Positions 16,609-25,492 of a DNA stretch of 64,000 nt are shown one piece after another (within the stretch, counting starts at the first letter, position 1; each line of letters starts with the position of its first letter). The notes under the pieces are model-generated. The model saw only the letters and a program-made list of their open reading frames with translations. It did no database searches and was not told the origin of the DNA. The stretch is from assembly GCA_963746825.1 (NCBI GenBank), contig CAVVCU010000005.1:682001-746000 (forward strand). The letters are read 5' to 3'. The position numbers and the translations under genes were made by a program. This DNA comes from JACVRW01 sp963746825. Its GTDB lineage: Bacteria; Actinomycetota; Thermoleophilia; Solirubrobacterales; Thermoleophilaceae.

Positions 16609-18111
16609 TCAGGGAACAGCGGGCGAGTTGCCGGCCCGGTTGCCGCCCACGGGCGCGGGCACGAGCGGCGCACGGCCGCGGCGCAGCCGCGGGTACTTCT
16701 GGTCCTGGAAGAGAGAGGGCGGGGCGACGAAGCAGGGCGGCGCCTTGGCGATGTCCGGGGAGTACACCGGATCGCGCAGCTCACCTCCGGAGGGGTTGCA
16801 GTCGAAGCTCTCGATCGTCCCGAGGCCGGTGGCGCGCCAGCGGGCGTTGGGGGCCACGTAGGCATTCCCGCGGTCCCAGGGCGGCCGCGTGGCGTCGCGA
16901 AGGAAGGAGCGCAGCTCGAAGAACGAGGACTGGGCCAGTAGGTGCTCGGGTGTGCTGGGCGTGCGCGGGCGCGTGTAGCCGCCGGCGAGGTTCCCGCCGA
17001 TCGAGCCCGCACCCGAGACGAGGAACGACGCCACGAGGGTCCGGTTGAACGACAGGTAGGACAGGATCGGATTGACCTCGGGCAGGAACACGTGCGCGGC
17101 CTCGAGCACCGGCTCGGCGCCCTCGAAGAAGCGCTCGGCGGCGGGCACGCCGTCCTCGCTGGCGTCGATCAGCGGGTCGACGTCGCGGAAGAGCTGCTCG
17201 AGGTCGGGTGCGAGGTCGCCGAGGTCGCGCAGCGTGGGACCGAGGTCGGTGGCCGGCTCGCGCAGCAGCCGCACCAGCGGATCGGTGTCGCGCGCGAAGC
17301 GCTCGAGCCGGACCATGGTGGCCTGGGTCTCGCGCTGGAAGGTGGGGAAGACCTCGAAGGTCTGGGCCAGCGCCTCGTCGCGGGAGGCCAGCGCGGCGAA
17401 GGTGCGGTTGCCGTTCACGATCAGCCCGCGCAGAGCGCCCTCCTGCTCGGACGCGGCTCCGAACGCCCGCCCGGTATCGCGGATCACCTGGCGCAGGGCG
17501 AGCTTCTGGCGGGCGAGCGGGTCCAGCAGGTCCGCCCCGGCCTCGGCGAAGCCCGCGAGGTTGCCCAGCGAGTCGTTGAAGTCCTGGGCGTAGTTGCCGC
17601 CCACGGCGATGCCGGCCTCCTGCAGCCAGTCCTGGAAGGCCCGGCGCGTGTCGGGATCGAAGGTGCTGAAGAGCTCCTCGAACTCGACCGTCTCGGCGAT
17701 CTGGGTGTCGGGCAGGGTGCCCCCGTCCGCCAGCTCGCCCGACTCCCGGTCGCCGGGCGTCAGCGCCACGTACGTCTCGCCGAGCAGGCTGCGCTGGCGC
17801 AGGATGGCGCGGGTGTCGCGCGGGATCGGGGCGAACTTGTTGTCGAGCTCGATCGTGGCCAGCACGCGGTTGCCGCCCGGCGCGAGCTCCTTGGACTTCA
17901 CCGTCCCCACGCGGATGCCCGCCATGCGCACCTCGGCCTCGTTTACCAGCAGCGCGGCCTCGGGGAACGCCGCCTTGAAGCGGTAGCCCTGGGGCTTGAG
18001 CGGAGTGGTGCCGCCGAACGCGATCCACAGGAACAGCAGCAGCCCGAACACCGACAGGGTGAAGAGCACCATGGCCATGATCTGTCCGATGCCGGGGGCC
18101 TTTTTCACCAT
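16609..18111 (-). CDS. MCE-family lipid-transport protein (sixth of six)
   Basis: The 500-aa MCE protein has an N-terminal membrane anchor (about 10-32, MAMVLFTLSVFGLLLFLWIA). The MCE/MlaD domain spans roughly 38-120 and includes VRMAGIRVGTVK and an ETYVALTPG strand. A long helical region follows and forms the rod or barrel in actinobacterial Mce complexes, which shuttle lipids or sterols across the envelope. The last 100 residues are Pro-rich and hold Cys residues that may pair. ATG 18111 overlaps the stop of the preceding MCE gene by one base. It is the promoter-distal member of the six-gene set. Confidence 0.9.
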   Translation of the reverse strand: MVKKAPGIGQIMAMVLFTLSVFGLLLFLWIAFGGTTPLKPQGYRFKAAFPEAALLVNEAEVRMAGIRVGTVKSKELAPGGNRVLATIELDNKFAPIPRDTRAILRQRSLLGETYVALTPGDRESGELADGGTLPDTQIAETVEFEELFSTFDPDTRRAFQDWLQEAGIAVGGNYAQDFNDSLGNLAGFAEAGADLLDPLARQKLALRQVIRDTGRAFGAASEQEGALRGLIVNGNRTFAALASRDEALAQTFEVFPTFQRETQATMVRLERFARDTDPLVRLLREPATDLGPTLRDLGDLAPDLEQLFRDVDPLIDASEDGVPAAERFFEGAEPVLEAAHVFLPEVNPILSYLSFNRTLVASFLVSGAGSIGGNLAGGYTRPRTPSTPEHLLAQSSFFELRSFLRDATRPPWDRGNAYVAPNARWRATGLGTIESFDCNPSGGELRDPVYSPDIAKAPPCFVAPPSLFQDQKYPRLRRGRAPLVPAPVGGNRAGNSPAVP

Positions 18112-19532
18112 TAGAAGCGGCAGTCCCCCAGCCCGCCGGTGGCGGCGGTCACGGCGTCGACCAGGTCGGCGGTGGTGGGCGTGCCGCCGGGCAGCAGGCC
18201 CTGCGCGCTCAGGCCGCCGACCACCTGGCTCAGCAGCGCGGGCTGCTGCTCGGCGATCTGGGTGACCAGCGGCCCCAGCTGGACGGCCCCGAGGATGCCC
18301 ACCGGCAGGCCGCAGATGGTCAGGCGCCGGTAGACGCCCTGGGCGTCGGCGGTGCTGAACAGCGACACGCCGTTGTTGGCGGTCCAGGCCAGCCAGTAGA
18401 GGAAGCCCTCCTGGCGCGTGTCGTTGCCGCCCACCACGGCGGGAGGCTCCGCGCCGCCCGGGTTGTACGCGGCCATGTTGAAGAACCGGTTGAGCTCGCG
18501 GAAGGTCTCCGTCAGGTCGGGCGAGGCCTGGGCCAGGTCGCGCGCGGCGGGCTCGAGGTTCTGGACGTACGGGCGCCCCGCGCGGGCGAAGGGCCGAATC
18601 TGGTCGCGCACGATCGGCGTGGTCTCGCGCAGGAACGGGCGCACGGCCTCGTTGGTCTGGGCGAGCGTGCGGAAGGGCTCACGCAGCTTGGTGACCGCGG
18701 GCCCCAGCACGTCGGCCATGGTGTCCACGCGCGCCAGGGTGCTCTCGGTCTGGCGCAGGGTGCCGGGCAGCCGGGCCACCGCCTCCGAGATGTTCGATTC
18801 CTCGCGGGCCAGTGCGTCGAACACGCTCTGGGAGGCGCTCACCAGCCGCCGCAGCTCGGCCGGGTGGCGCCCGAGCTCCTGCATGAGCGACCCGTAGCGG
18901 TTGATCAGCCGCTTCAGGGCCACACGGCGCCGCGCCCCGGCGCGGGACACGCGGGCGAGGTCGCGGTGGAGAGGCTCGAGGCGCTTGAGCGTTGCCGCCA
19001 GGTCGTCGCCGCGGCCCGCCAGGCCCCGGCCGGCGCCCGACACGAGCATCCGCAGGTAGGGCCGCGTGTCGGAGTCGAGCGTCGACAGCACCTCGTCGGG
19101 GTTCACGTCGGGATTGGTGTTGGCCACCTGGATGCGGCCCCCTTCGGGGAGCGGGTCGCCCTGCCCGGGGTCGACCTCCAGCAGCATGTCCTTGAGGCCG
19201 GTGCGCGGGCGCAGCAGCGCGGTGGCGTCCTCGCGGATCACGTCCCCGAACTCCTCCTCGACCTCGATGCCGACGACGGCAATTCCGTCCTCGACCTCGA
19301 CGTCGCTGATCTGACCGATCTGCACGCCCGCCACCCGCACGGTCTGGCCCTGGCCGGGCTGCACCGACTGCGCGTTCTCCAGCTCGACCTCGACCCGCTT
19401 CGGGGTGCTTTCGATGAGTGGGAAGCGCAGCCGCTGCTGGGACAGGATGTACCCGCCGATGCCGACCGCCAGCACGAGCAGGCCCAGCACCGCGAGCAGC
19501 TCGACGACGTGGGTCTTCAGAGCGTGCTTCAC
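18111..19532 (-). CDS. MCE-family lipid-transport protein (fifth of six)
   Basis: The 473-aa protein has a short cytoplasmic start, one transmembrane anchor (ELLAVLGLLVLAVGIGGYIL, about 11-30) and an MCE domain marked by VRVAGVQIGQISDV and a MLLEVDPGQG strand. A helical region then extends to about residue 330 and a C-terminal tail contains two Cys. ATG 19532 overlaps the stop of the upstream gene (ATGA), a sign of coupled translation. Probable role: one of six different subunits of a hetero-hexameric Mce ring tube in the envelope. Confidence 0.9.
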   Translation of the reverse strand: MKHALKTHVVELLAVLGLLVLAVGIGGYILSQQRLRFPLIESTPKRVEVELENAQSVQPGQGQTVRVAGVQIGQISDVEVEDGIAVVGIEVEEEFGDVIREDATALLRPRTGLKDMLLEVDPGQGDPLPEGGRIQVANTNPDVNPDEVLSTLDSDTRPYLRMLVSGAGRGLAGRGDDLAATLKRLEPLHRDLARVSRAGARRRVALKRLINRYGSLMQELGRHPAELRRLVSASQSVFDALAREESNISEAVARLPGTLRQTESTLARVDTMADVLGPAVTKLREPFRTLAQTNEAVRPFLRETTPIVRDQIRPFARAGRPYVQNLEPAARDLAQASPDLTETFRELNRFFNMAAYNPGGAEPPAVVGGNDTRQEGFLYWLAWTANNGVSLFSTADAQGVYRRLTICGLPVGILGAVQLGPLVTQIAEQQPALLSQVVGGLSAQGLLPGGTPTTADLVDAVTAATGGLGDCRF

Positions 19533-21040
19533 TCCGCTCCTCCCGTACCAAGCGCGCGCTCGATGCGGCGCTCGAGCAGCGGGCTGTCGAGCAGGCGCTC
19601 GACCTCAGCCGCGTCGGCGGCGAACTGGGTCCCCGCGAACGCCCCGCGCTGAGCGGTGGCGATGCCGGCCGCGGCGGCCGCCGGCGGGCCGGCCGCCGGA
19701 GCGATGCCCGGCCCGTCCGGAGCGTCGAGGTTGGGCGCTTCCTGGGTCTCGCAGGGCACGTCGGGGCGGTGCGGCGGCGGCACGTTGGGATTCGGCGGGG
19801 AGAGCGGCTCGATGCGCCCGCCGTTGGCCGCGTCGAGGTTCGTCGGCTTGACCGTCTGGATGTGGAAGTAGGGCGTGTTGGCGTCGGTGTTGCGGCTCTC
19901 CCCGGCCAGGCCGACGAAGCCGCGGAAGGTCTGGCGCCGAACCTCCTGGCCCGTGTTGCCGGGCTCGGCGCTGGGGATCGGGCTCCGGCTCCAGGGCGTG
20001 AGCACCGTGTTGGTGCACGAGGCCAGCGCGCGGGCCTGGCCGAGGAACTTCACCTGGGAGCGGTTGAGCCGCACGAGGCTGGGGGTGGCGCCGCGCAGGT
20101 CGCGGGCCAGTCCCTTGAGCTCACTCTCCTGCATCAGCCCCCGCTGCTGGGCGATCCAGGGAATGGCGAGCGTCAGCGTCGGAGTGGTGCTGCGCACGCC
20201 CGGGATCGCCTCGCGGGCAAAGGCGCGCAGCGGCGGGAGCGCCTCGTTGAGCGAGGCGAGCGCGGGCAGTCCCGTGCGCAGCGTGTCGCGCAGCGCCGGG
20301 ACCGACGCCTCCAGCGCGGCGTCCTGACGGGCCAGGGCTCCGACCGTGACGTTCAGGTCGGTCACCAGCTCGCTCAGCCGGGCGGGGTTGGAGGCGAGCG
20401 CGGCCAGCGTGCGCTGCTGGCCGCGCAAGAGGCGGCGCTGGTCGCGCGTGGGGTTCTCGCCGAGCAGCGCGTCGTTGGCCAGCGCCGAGCGCCGGTAGGC
20501 GGGCAGGAAGTAGGGCACCGCCCGGTTGAAGCCCGCCGCGCCGCCGCCGCGGATGAGGCCCTCGGTGCCGAGCTCGAACAGCAGCGTGCGCAGGTCGTTG
20601 CGCACGTCGGACTGCAGTACCGCCAGCACCTCGGACGTGGAGACCGACGCCGCGGTCTGCGAGCGCGGCAGCGTGTCGCCGTCCTCGAGCTCGGCCGCCG
20701 ACGGCGAGCCGGGGCGCAGATCCACGAAGTAGTTGCCCTCTAGGAAGATGCGCGGCCGCACCTTGAGCCGCGCGTCCTCGCGCAGGGGCAGCGCGTCGTC
20801 GCTCAGCTCCATCGTCACGAGCGCCGCGGGAGCCGAGCCGGGCACGGGCTCGATCTTGGTGACCTTGCCCACGTCGACGCCCGCCATCCGCACCACCGAG
20901 CGCGCCTGCAGGTTGCGCGCGTCGACCACCGCCGCCTTGAGCACGTAGGGGTCGGAGAACGGGTTGGTCTTGGTGAACCCGAAGTACGTGAAGGTTCCGA
21001 TCAGCACCAGCGCGAGGATTCCGGCCTTCAACGCGTTCAC
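19529..21040 (-). CDS. MCE-family lipid-transport protein (fourth of six)
   Basis: The 503-aa product starts at GTG 21040, which overlaps the upstream stop (GTGA); the longer open frame reaching 21085 lies inside the preceding gene. The anchor is LKAGILALVLIGTFTYFGF (about 4-22). The MCE domain (VVRMAGVDVGKVTKIEP, then GNYFVDLRPG) is followed by helices to about residue 330. A Pro/Ala-rich low-complexity tail follows (NPNVPPPHRPDVP and an Ala-rich run). The tail is longer than in the neighbouring paralogs and may be disordered in the periplasm. Confidence 0.9.
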   Translation of the reverse strand: MNALKAGILALVLIGTFTYFGFTKTNPFSDPYVLKAAVVDARNLQARSVVRMAGVDVGKVTKIEPVPGSAPAALVTMELSDDALPLREDARLKVRPRIFLEGNYFVDLRPGSPSAAELEDGDTLPRSQTAASVSTSEVLAVLQSDVRNDLRTLLFELGTEGLIRGGGAAGFNRAVPYFLPAYRRSALANDALLGENPTRDQRRLLRGQQRTLAALASNPARLSELVTDLNVTVGALARQDAALEASVPALRDTLRTGLPALASLNEALPPLRAFAREAIPGVRSTTPTLTLAIPWIAQQRGLMQESELKGLARDLRGATPSLVRLNRSQVKFLGQARALASCTNTVLTPWSRSPIPSAEPGNTGQEVRRQTFRGFVGLAGESRNTDANTPYFHIQTVKPTNLDAANGGRIEPLSPPNPNVPPPHRPDVPCETQEAPNLDAPDGPGIAPAAGPPAAAAAGIATAQRGAFAGTQFAADAAEVERLLDSPLLERRIERALGTGGAE

Positions 21041-22569
21041 GGCACGTCCCCCACGCTGTCGATGCCCAGCCGGCGGGTGACCCACGTGCCGCCCGCGTTG
21101 CCCGGCGTGTTGGGGTCGACCACGATGTGCGCCCCGCCTAGCCGGTTGGGCCCCCAGCGGTCATCGGTGGCGAGCCGGTCGAGATAGCCGGTCTGGCCCG
21201 TCTGGCAGTCGGCGCGGCCCCGGGAGTCGACCGAGGGCCCGCCCTGCTGGGAGTGCAGCGCCTGGCCCGCGCCCTCGGACTGAGGATCCGTGCCCGGCGG
21301 CACGTCGACCGGGCGCGACGAGGCCGAGGTGGTGAGGCTGTTGTCCTGCGCGCTCGGGGGGAGCGACAGGATCCGCTGGACCGTTCCCAGCGCCGTCCCG
21401 TCAGGAGCGCGCGTGACCTCGGAGAGGTGGGCGCCGGTGGGGGTCCAGAAGTAGTTGAAGTAGTTGCAGACGGTCTGGTAGGGAGCGGCGAACTCGATCA
21501 GCGGGCGGGTCACGCGCAGGGCCTGGCGCAGATCCTGCAGCGCCAGCAGCGTGCTCGGGTTCTCGCCCAGGTCCTCGAGCGCGCCGGACAGGCGCTCCAG
21601 GTCCTCGCCCAGCTCGGGCACGCGCAGCAGCACCGGCGTGCCCACGCGCAAGGCCTCGTTGATCGGCGGCAGCGAGATCCGCAGCTGGCGCGCGCCCGGG
21701 CCCAGGCGGCGCGACACGTCGGCGAAGCGGGCCAGGAAGGGCGTCTGCACGCGCAGCGAGCGGATCGAGGTGGACAGGGTGGCCGGTCCCTGCTCGATCG
21801 TCTCGCGCAGCGCCTGGGGATTGCGCCCGATGGCGGCGTAGGTGGTGGCCTGGTTGGCGAAGAACTCGCCCTGCACGCCGGCCACCGGCGCGATCTCCCG
21901 CAGCGCGCGGCCCAGCCGCGGGAAGAACCCGCTCAGCTCGGTGCGCGGGTTGGAGAGGTTGCGCATGACCGGGATCAGGTCGCGCAGCAGCGGGTTGAGC
22001 TCCTCGATGGCCCGGTTGATCGAGGTCCCCCGTCCGGCCAGCGCGCTGCCGAAACCCTGGAGCGCGGCCCGCGCGCCGACCCGGGTCTCGTTGTCGAAGA
22101 TCGCGGTGAAGTCCTCGATCTCGCCCGCCCGCAGCCGCGCGTTGCGCAGCGGGATCGTGTCGCCGGCCTGGAAGCCCTGCTCCGACGTCCCCGGGGTGAG
22201 CTCGACGTACTTGAGCCCCAGCGCCGAGCGCGAGCGGATCGCCACGAGGGTGTCCTCGGCCAGCGGCTGGACCGTCTTGTCCAGCTTGAGGCTGAGCACC
22301 GCCACCGCGCTCTCCTGGCCGTCGACCACGCCCCGGCCGCTCGTGATCCGGTCGACCGCGCCGATGCGAAATCCGCCGGCGCGCACGTCGTTGCCCACCA
22401 CGAGCTTGCTCGCGTTGGGCACCTTGACCTTGAGGTCGTAGGTGGGCACGAACGGCAGCCCGGCGTTCGCGTTGTAGGCGATGAACACGGCCACGAGCGT
22501 GATCACCACGGCCACGGCCCCCACGAGGACGGGGCTTCCGGTGAGGGCTGCGGTGGGCCGGCGGCTCAT
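21037..22569 (-). CDS. MCE-family lipid-transport protein (third of six)
   Basis: The 510-aa protein has an N-terminal anchor (SPVLVGAVAVVITLVAVFIA, about 12-31). Its MCE domain includes VRAGGFRIGAVDRI and a LGLKYVELTPG strand, and a long helical region follows. The C-terminal segment is Ser/Gln/Gly-rich with a Cys, and is about 100 residues beyond the helices. ATG 22569 overlaps the upstream stop. An NYFNYFWTPTG stretch near residue 370 has a counterpart (NYYYWQALSTNSFD) in the second gene, so those two subunits look most related to each other. Confidence 0.9.
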   Translation of the reverse strand: MSRRPTAALTGSPVLVGAVAVVITLVAVFIAYNANAGLPFVPTYDLKVKVPNASKLVVGNDVRAGGFRIGAVDRITSGRGVVDGQESAVAVLSLKLDKTVQPLAEDTLVAIRSRSALGLKYVELTPGTSEQGFQAGDTIPLRNARLRAGEIEDFTAIFDNETRVGARAALQGFGSALAGRGTSINRAIEELNPLLRDLIPVMRNLSNPRTELSGFFPRLGRALREIAPVAGVQGEFFANQATTYAAIGRNPQALRETIEQGPATLSTSIRSLRVQTPFLARFADVSRRLGPGARQLRISLPPINEALRVGTPVLLRVPELGEDLERLSGALEDLGENPSTLLALQDLRQALRVTRPLIEFAAPYQTVCNYFNYFWTPTGAHLSEVTRAPDGTALGTVQRILSLPPSAQDNSLTTSASSRPVDVPPGTDPQSEGAGQALHSQQGGPSVDSRGRADCQTGQTGYLDRLATDDRWGPNRLGGAHIVVDPNTPGNAGGTWVTRRLGIDSVGDVP

Positions 22570-24062
22570 GGCGCGAGCAGGTAGTCGAGGAGCGCTTCGG
22601 TGGAGCCGTCCGCCGCCTGCACCTCCGGCGGGATCGGCAGGGCGGCCTGCGGGGCCGGCGCGGCGGCGGACGCGACCGTGGCCTCGGCCGGCGCCGCCCC
22701 GCCCTCGCCCTCCTCACCGGGGATCTCGGTGGGGTCGGGGTCGGTCACGCCGGGCTGGTAGGGGCCGAGCCAGCGGTTGCAGCGCCGCTGCTCGCCGGTC
22801 AGGTTCGGGAAGTAGCCCGAGCACCCGCCGAGGTCGAGCGTGGCCGAGATGCGCAGGATGTGGCCGACCGAGTCGAACGAGTTGGTGGAGAGCGCCTGCC
22901 AGTAGTAGTAGTTGAGGAAGCTCTCCATGCCCGTGAAGCCGCCCTGCCGCGAGGCGGGGATATGGGTCTTGTCGCCCGCCGGAGGGCCGGTGGCCTTCGC
23001 ACGCGGGTCGATCTCCACCGCGCGCTCGCGGCTGTCGAGTGCCTGGAGGAGCTGGCGCAGCGGCTTGGCCGTGCCCGGGGCATTGGCCGCCGCCTGGCGC
23101 AGCACCGCGACCTCCTCGTCGGTGGCGCGGATGGCGTCGAGCCCCGCATCGGACGCGCTCCCGAGCGCCCGGAAGGCCGGCCGCGCGTTGTCGGTGAACG
23201 GCTGCAGGCGGGTGAAGAAGGTGTTCAGGTCGCCGGACGCCGCCCCCAGGTCGCGCAGCACCGGAGTCTGGGCGTCGGCCAGCTCGCCCAGGCGGGCCAT
23301 CGCGGGACGCAGCTCGCCGAGGAACGTGGGCAGCAGCTGGAAGCTCTCGGCCAGCTGCTCGCGCCGCGAGGCGGTGATCTCCGCCGTCTCGCCCGCCTCC
23401 TCCACGAAGCGCACCACGTCGCTCCTGCGCGCGTTCAGGGCCGACACCGAGCGGTCGGCGTCGGTGATCAGTCGCTCGATGGTGCGCGTCTGGCGACCCA
23501 GGATCTGCAGGGTCTCGCTCGTCTCGCGCAGGCCGGGATGCGCGCGGCGCAGCACCTCCGAGAGATCGTCCGAGCGGCCCGCGAGGCCGGTGCCAAGCTC
23601 GGTGAGGATCAGGCGGAAGCGCTCGCGGTAGGGCAGGCGCATGACGCTGTTCACGAGGTCGAAGGGGATCGTCGACGTGGTCTGCTCGACGGGCACGCGC
23701 CCGCCCTCGGGAAGCCGGTCGGCCCCGTCGCCCGGCTGACAGTCGACGAAGTACTCGCCGATCAGCGACTGCGGGCGGACCTCGCAGGTCGCGTCCTCGC
23801 GCAGGTCGCCGAAGCCGGGCTCGCTCACCTTCACGTCGACCACGGCCTTAGGCGGATAGGTGCTCGTGACCCGCAGGTTGTCGATGGTCCCGGCGCGCAC
23901 CCCCGCGATCCTCAGGTCGCCGCCCTCGGTCAGCCCGAAGGCGTTGTCGAAGACCACCTCGTAGGTGGTGCTCGCGTCCTCGTCGCTGCCCGCTCCGGTG
24001 AGCAGGGCCGCGAGAACCACCACGGCCAGCACGAGCGCGACGACGATGGCCACGCGCTTCAC
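22566..24062 (-). CDS. MCE-family lipid-transport protein (second of six)
   Basis: The 498-aa protein has a short anchor right at the start (RVAIVVALVLAVVVLAALLTG, with the hydrophobic core at about 4-21). It has no lipobox Cys, so it is an anchored rather than lipidated subunit. The MCE domain carries LRIAGVRAGTIDNL and an IGEYFVDCQPG strand with an unusual Cys. Helices and a Pro/Ala-rich C-terminus follow. Several Cys residues near the C-terminal third (GGCSGYFPN, EQRRCNRW) could form disulfides outside the membrane. The start overlaps the stop of the first MCE gene (ATGA). Confidence 0.9.
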   Translation of the reverse strand: MKRVAIVVALVLAVVVLAALLTGAGSDEDASTTYEVVFDNAFGLTEGGDLRIAGVRAGTIDNLRVTSTYPPKAVVDVKVSEPGFGDLREDATCEVRPQSLIGEYFVDCQPGDGADRLPEGGRVPVEQTTSTIPFDLVNSVMRLPYRERFRLILTELGTGLAGRSDDLSEVLRRAHPGLRETSETLQILGRQTRTIERLITDADRSVSALNARRSDVVRFVEEAGETAEITASRREQLAESFQLLPTFLGELRPAMARLGELADAQTPVLRDLGAASGDLNTFFTRLQPFTDNARPAFRALGSASDAGLDAIRATDEEVAVLRQAAANAPGTAKPLRQLLQALDSRERAVEIDPRAKATGPPAGDKTHIPASRQGGFTGMESFLNYYYWQALSTNSFDSVGHILRISATLDLGGCSGYFPNLTGEQRRCNRWLGPYQPGVTDPDPTEIPGEEGEGGAAPAEATVASAAAPAPQAALPIPPEVQAADGSTEALLDYLLAP

Positions 24063-25436
24063 GGGCCCGGCACCGCCCGCTGGGACTCAGAGCACTGCAG
24101 CCTGGCCTGCTCGGAGGCGGAGAGCACGTTGCTGCCGTCCGAGGCCGGGGCGTCGGCTCCGCCCGGGCATCGCCGGAACTGGCCGCCTAGCGGCTCGGGC
24201 CCGTAGAGGATCTCCGTGAGGTTGAGCTGGGAGCGCGAGAAGCCGCCCGCGGCGTCGTAGGCGCCGGTGCCCGAGAAGTCCTCGAACCAGCCCACCAGGT
24301 CGGGCGTGTAGGGACGCAGCAGCGAGAAGGTCTCCGAGGAGTCGGTCAGCGCCTCCTCGGCCTCCGGGAAGGCGCCCTCGCGCTCCGCGCCGTTGATCTC
24401 GCGCGGGTCGAGCGCCACCCGGGCCAACGGCGGGAAGCTGTTCATCAGCTCGATCAGGTCGTTGGCACCGCCGCTGCGGCGGATCGTGAGCGAGAGGTCG
24501 CGGATCGTGGGCTCGGCGTCGGCGGCGAACGCGCGCGCGTCGTCCAGGAACGGGCCGAGGCGCCGCACGGCGGGAATCGAGACGTCCACCAGCGGATCGA
24601 CGTCGTCGAGCGCGTTGCGCAGGTTGACGAAGGTGGTGTTGGCCCGGCGCATGAACGGCGGCAGCAGCTCGACCGACTCGGCCAGGGCGTCCTGCTGGTT
24701 GCCGAGCGCGCGGAACGTGGTGTTCGCGTCCGGACACCAGCCCGCGCAGGTCGTCCCGCCGAGTGGCGAGCGCGTTCACGAAGCGGCCGGAGTCGATCAG
24801 GAAGCGCTCGAGCAGCGGCTCGTCGCGCGAGAGCTCGCGGAACAGGCGCGTGCCGGTGGACAGCGCCGGGTTCAGGTACTTGACCGAGCGCTGGATCTGG
24901 CGTCCGCGGCCGCGCAGCAGGTCGGCCGAGCCCTTCACGGTGTCCTTGAGCCCCTGGCGGGTCTTCGGGTCGAAGATGCTGAAGAACTGGTCGATCTCGA
25001 CCGCCGTCTGGGTCTCGTTGGTGCCCAGGCGCCCGCCGTCCTCGATCTCGCTGCCGTCGGCGGGCCCGAGGTGAAGGTCGATGTAGCGGTTGGCGATCCC
25101 CGACAGCGAGGTCTGCTTGATCATCGCCCGCGTGCCGCGGCGCAGGGGCGCGAAGTCCTCGTCGACGCTGAAGCGCACGAGCGCCGTGCCGTCGTCGGAG
25201 ATGGACAGGTTCTCCACCCGGCCCACGTCGGCGCCGGCCACCGACACCGGGTTGCCGGGCACGAGCTGCCCGCCGTTCAGGAACTCCGCGGTCACCGTGT
25301 AGCCCCCACCGCCGCGGAACAGCAGCATCGCGGCCAGCACCACCGCCGCCAGGACGATCGCCGTCCCGGCAACTCGTGCCGGCCACGGAGAGCCTGCCCC
25401 TCGGCTCGTGGTGGCGGTCGCCATCAGGGGCAGCAT
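24059..25436 (-). CDS. MCE-family lipid-transport protein (first of six; frameshifted)
   Basis: The N-terminal part has the anchor (VAGTAIVLAAVVLAAMLLF), the MCE domain with VSVAGADVGRVENL and ANRYIDLHLGP, and the helices up to RRDDLRGLV. The frame then slips. One extra C/G at 24730-24731 must be removed for the sequence to continue as DANTTFRALGNQQDALAESV into the C-terminal part ending at 24059; the repaired protein is 458 aa. ATG 25436 or 25424 starts it, neither with a clear ribosome site. It is the promoter-proximal MCE gene, about 55 bases after menF, and the intervening DNA holds a conserved hairpin repeat (25452-25487). Confidence 0.82.
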
Positions 25437-25451
25437 GTTTTCACACGCGTA

Positions 25452-25487
25452 GTGCGGGAGGGGGCGGGTTTGCCCGCACCGGAGCGA
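25452..25487 (-). repeat. Intergenic hairpin element, copy A
   Basis: This is one of three related intergenic sequences (others at 29723-29760 and 41308-41344). On the minus strand it reads CTCCGG, a spacer, a short GCGGG...CCCGC hairpin, then CCCCTC and a GCAC motif. It lies a few bases after the menF stop, between menF and the first MCE gene. It may be a terminator or processing signal separating menF from the mce run. Confidence 0.6.
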
Positions 25488-25492
25488 CGTTT

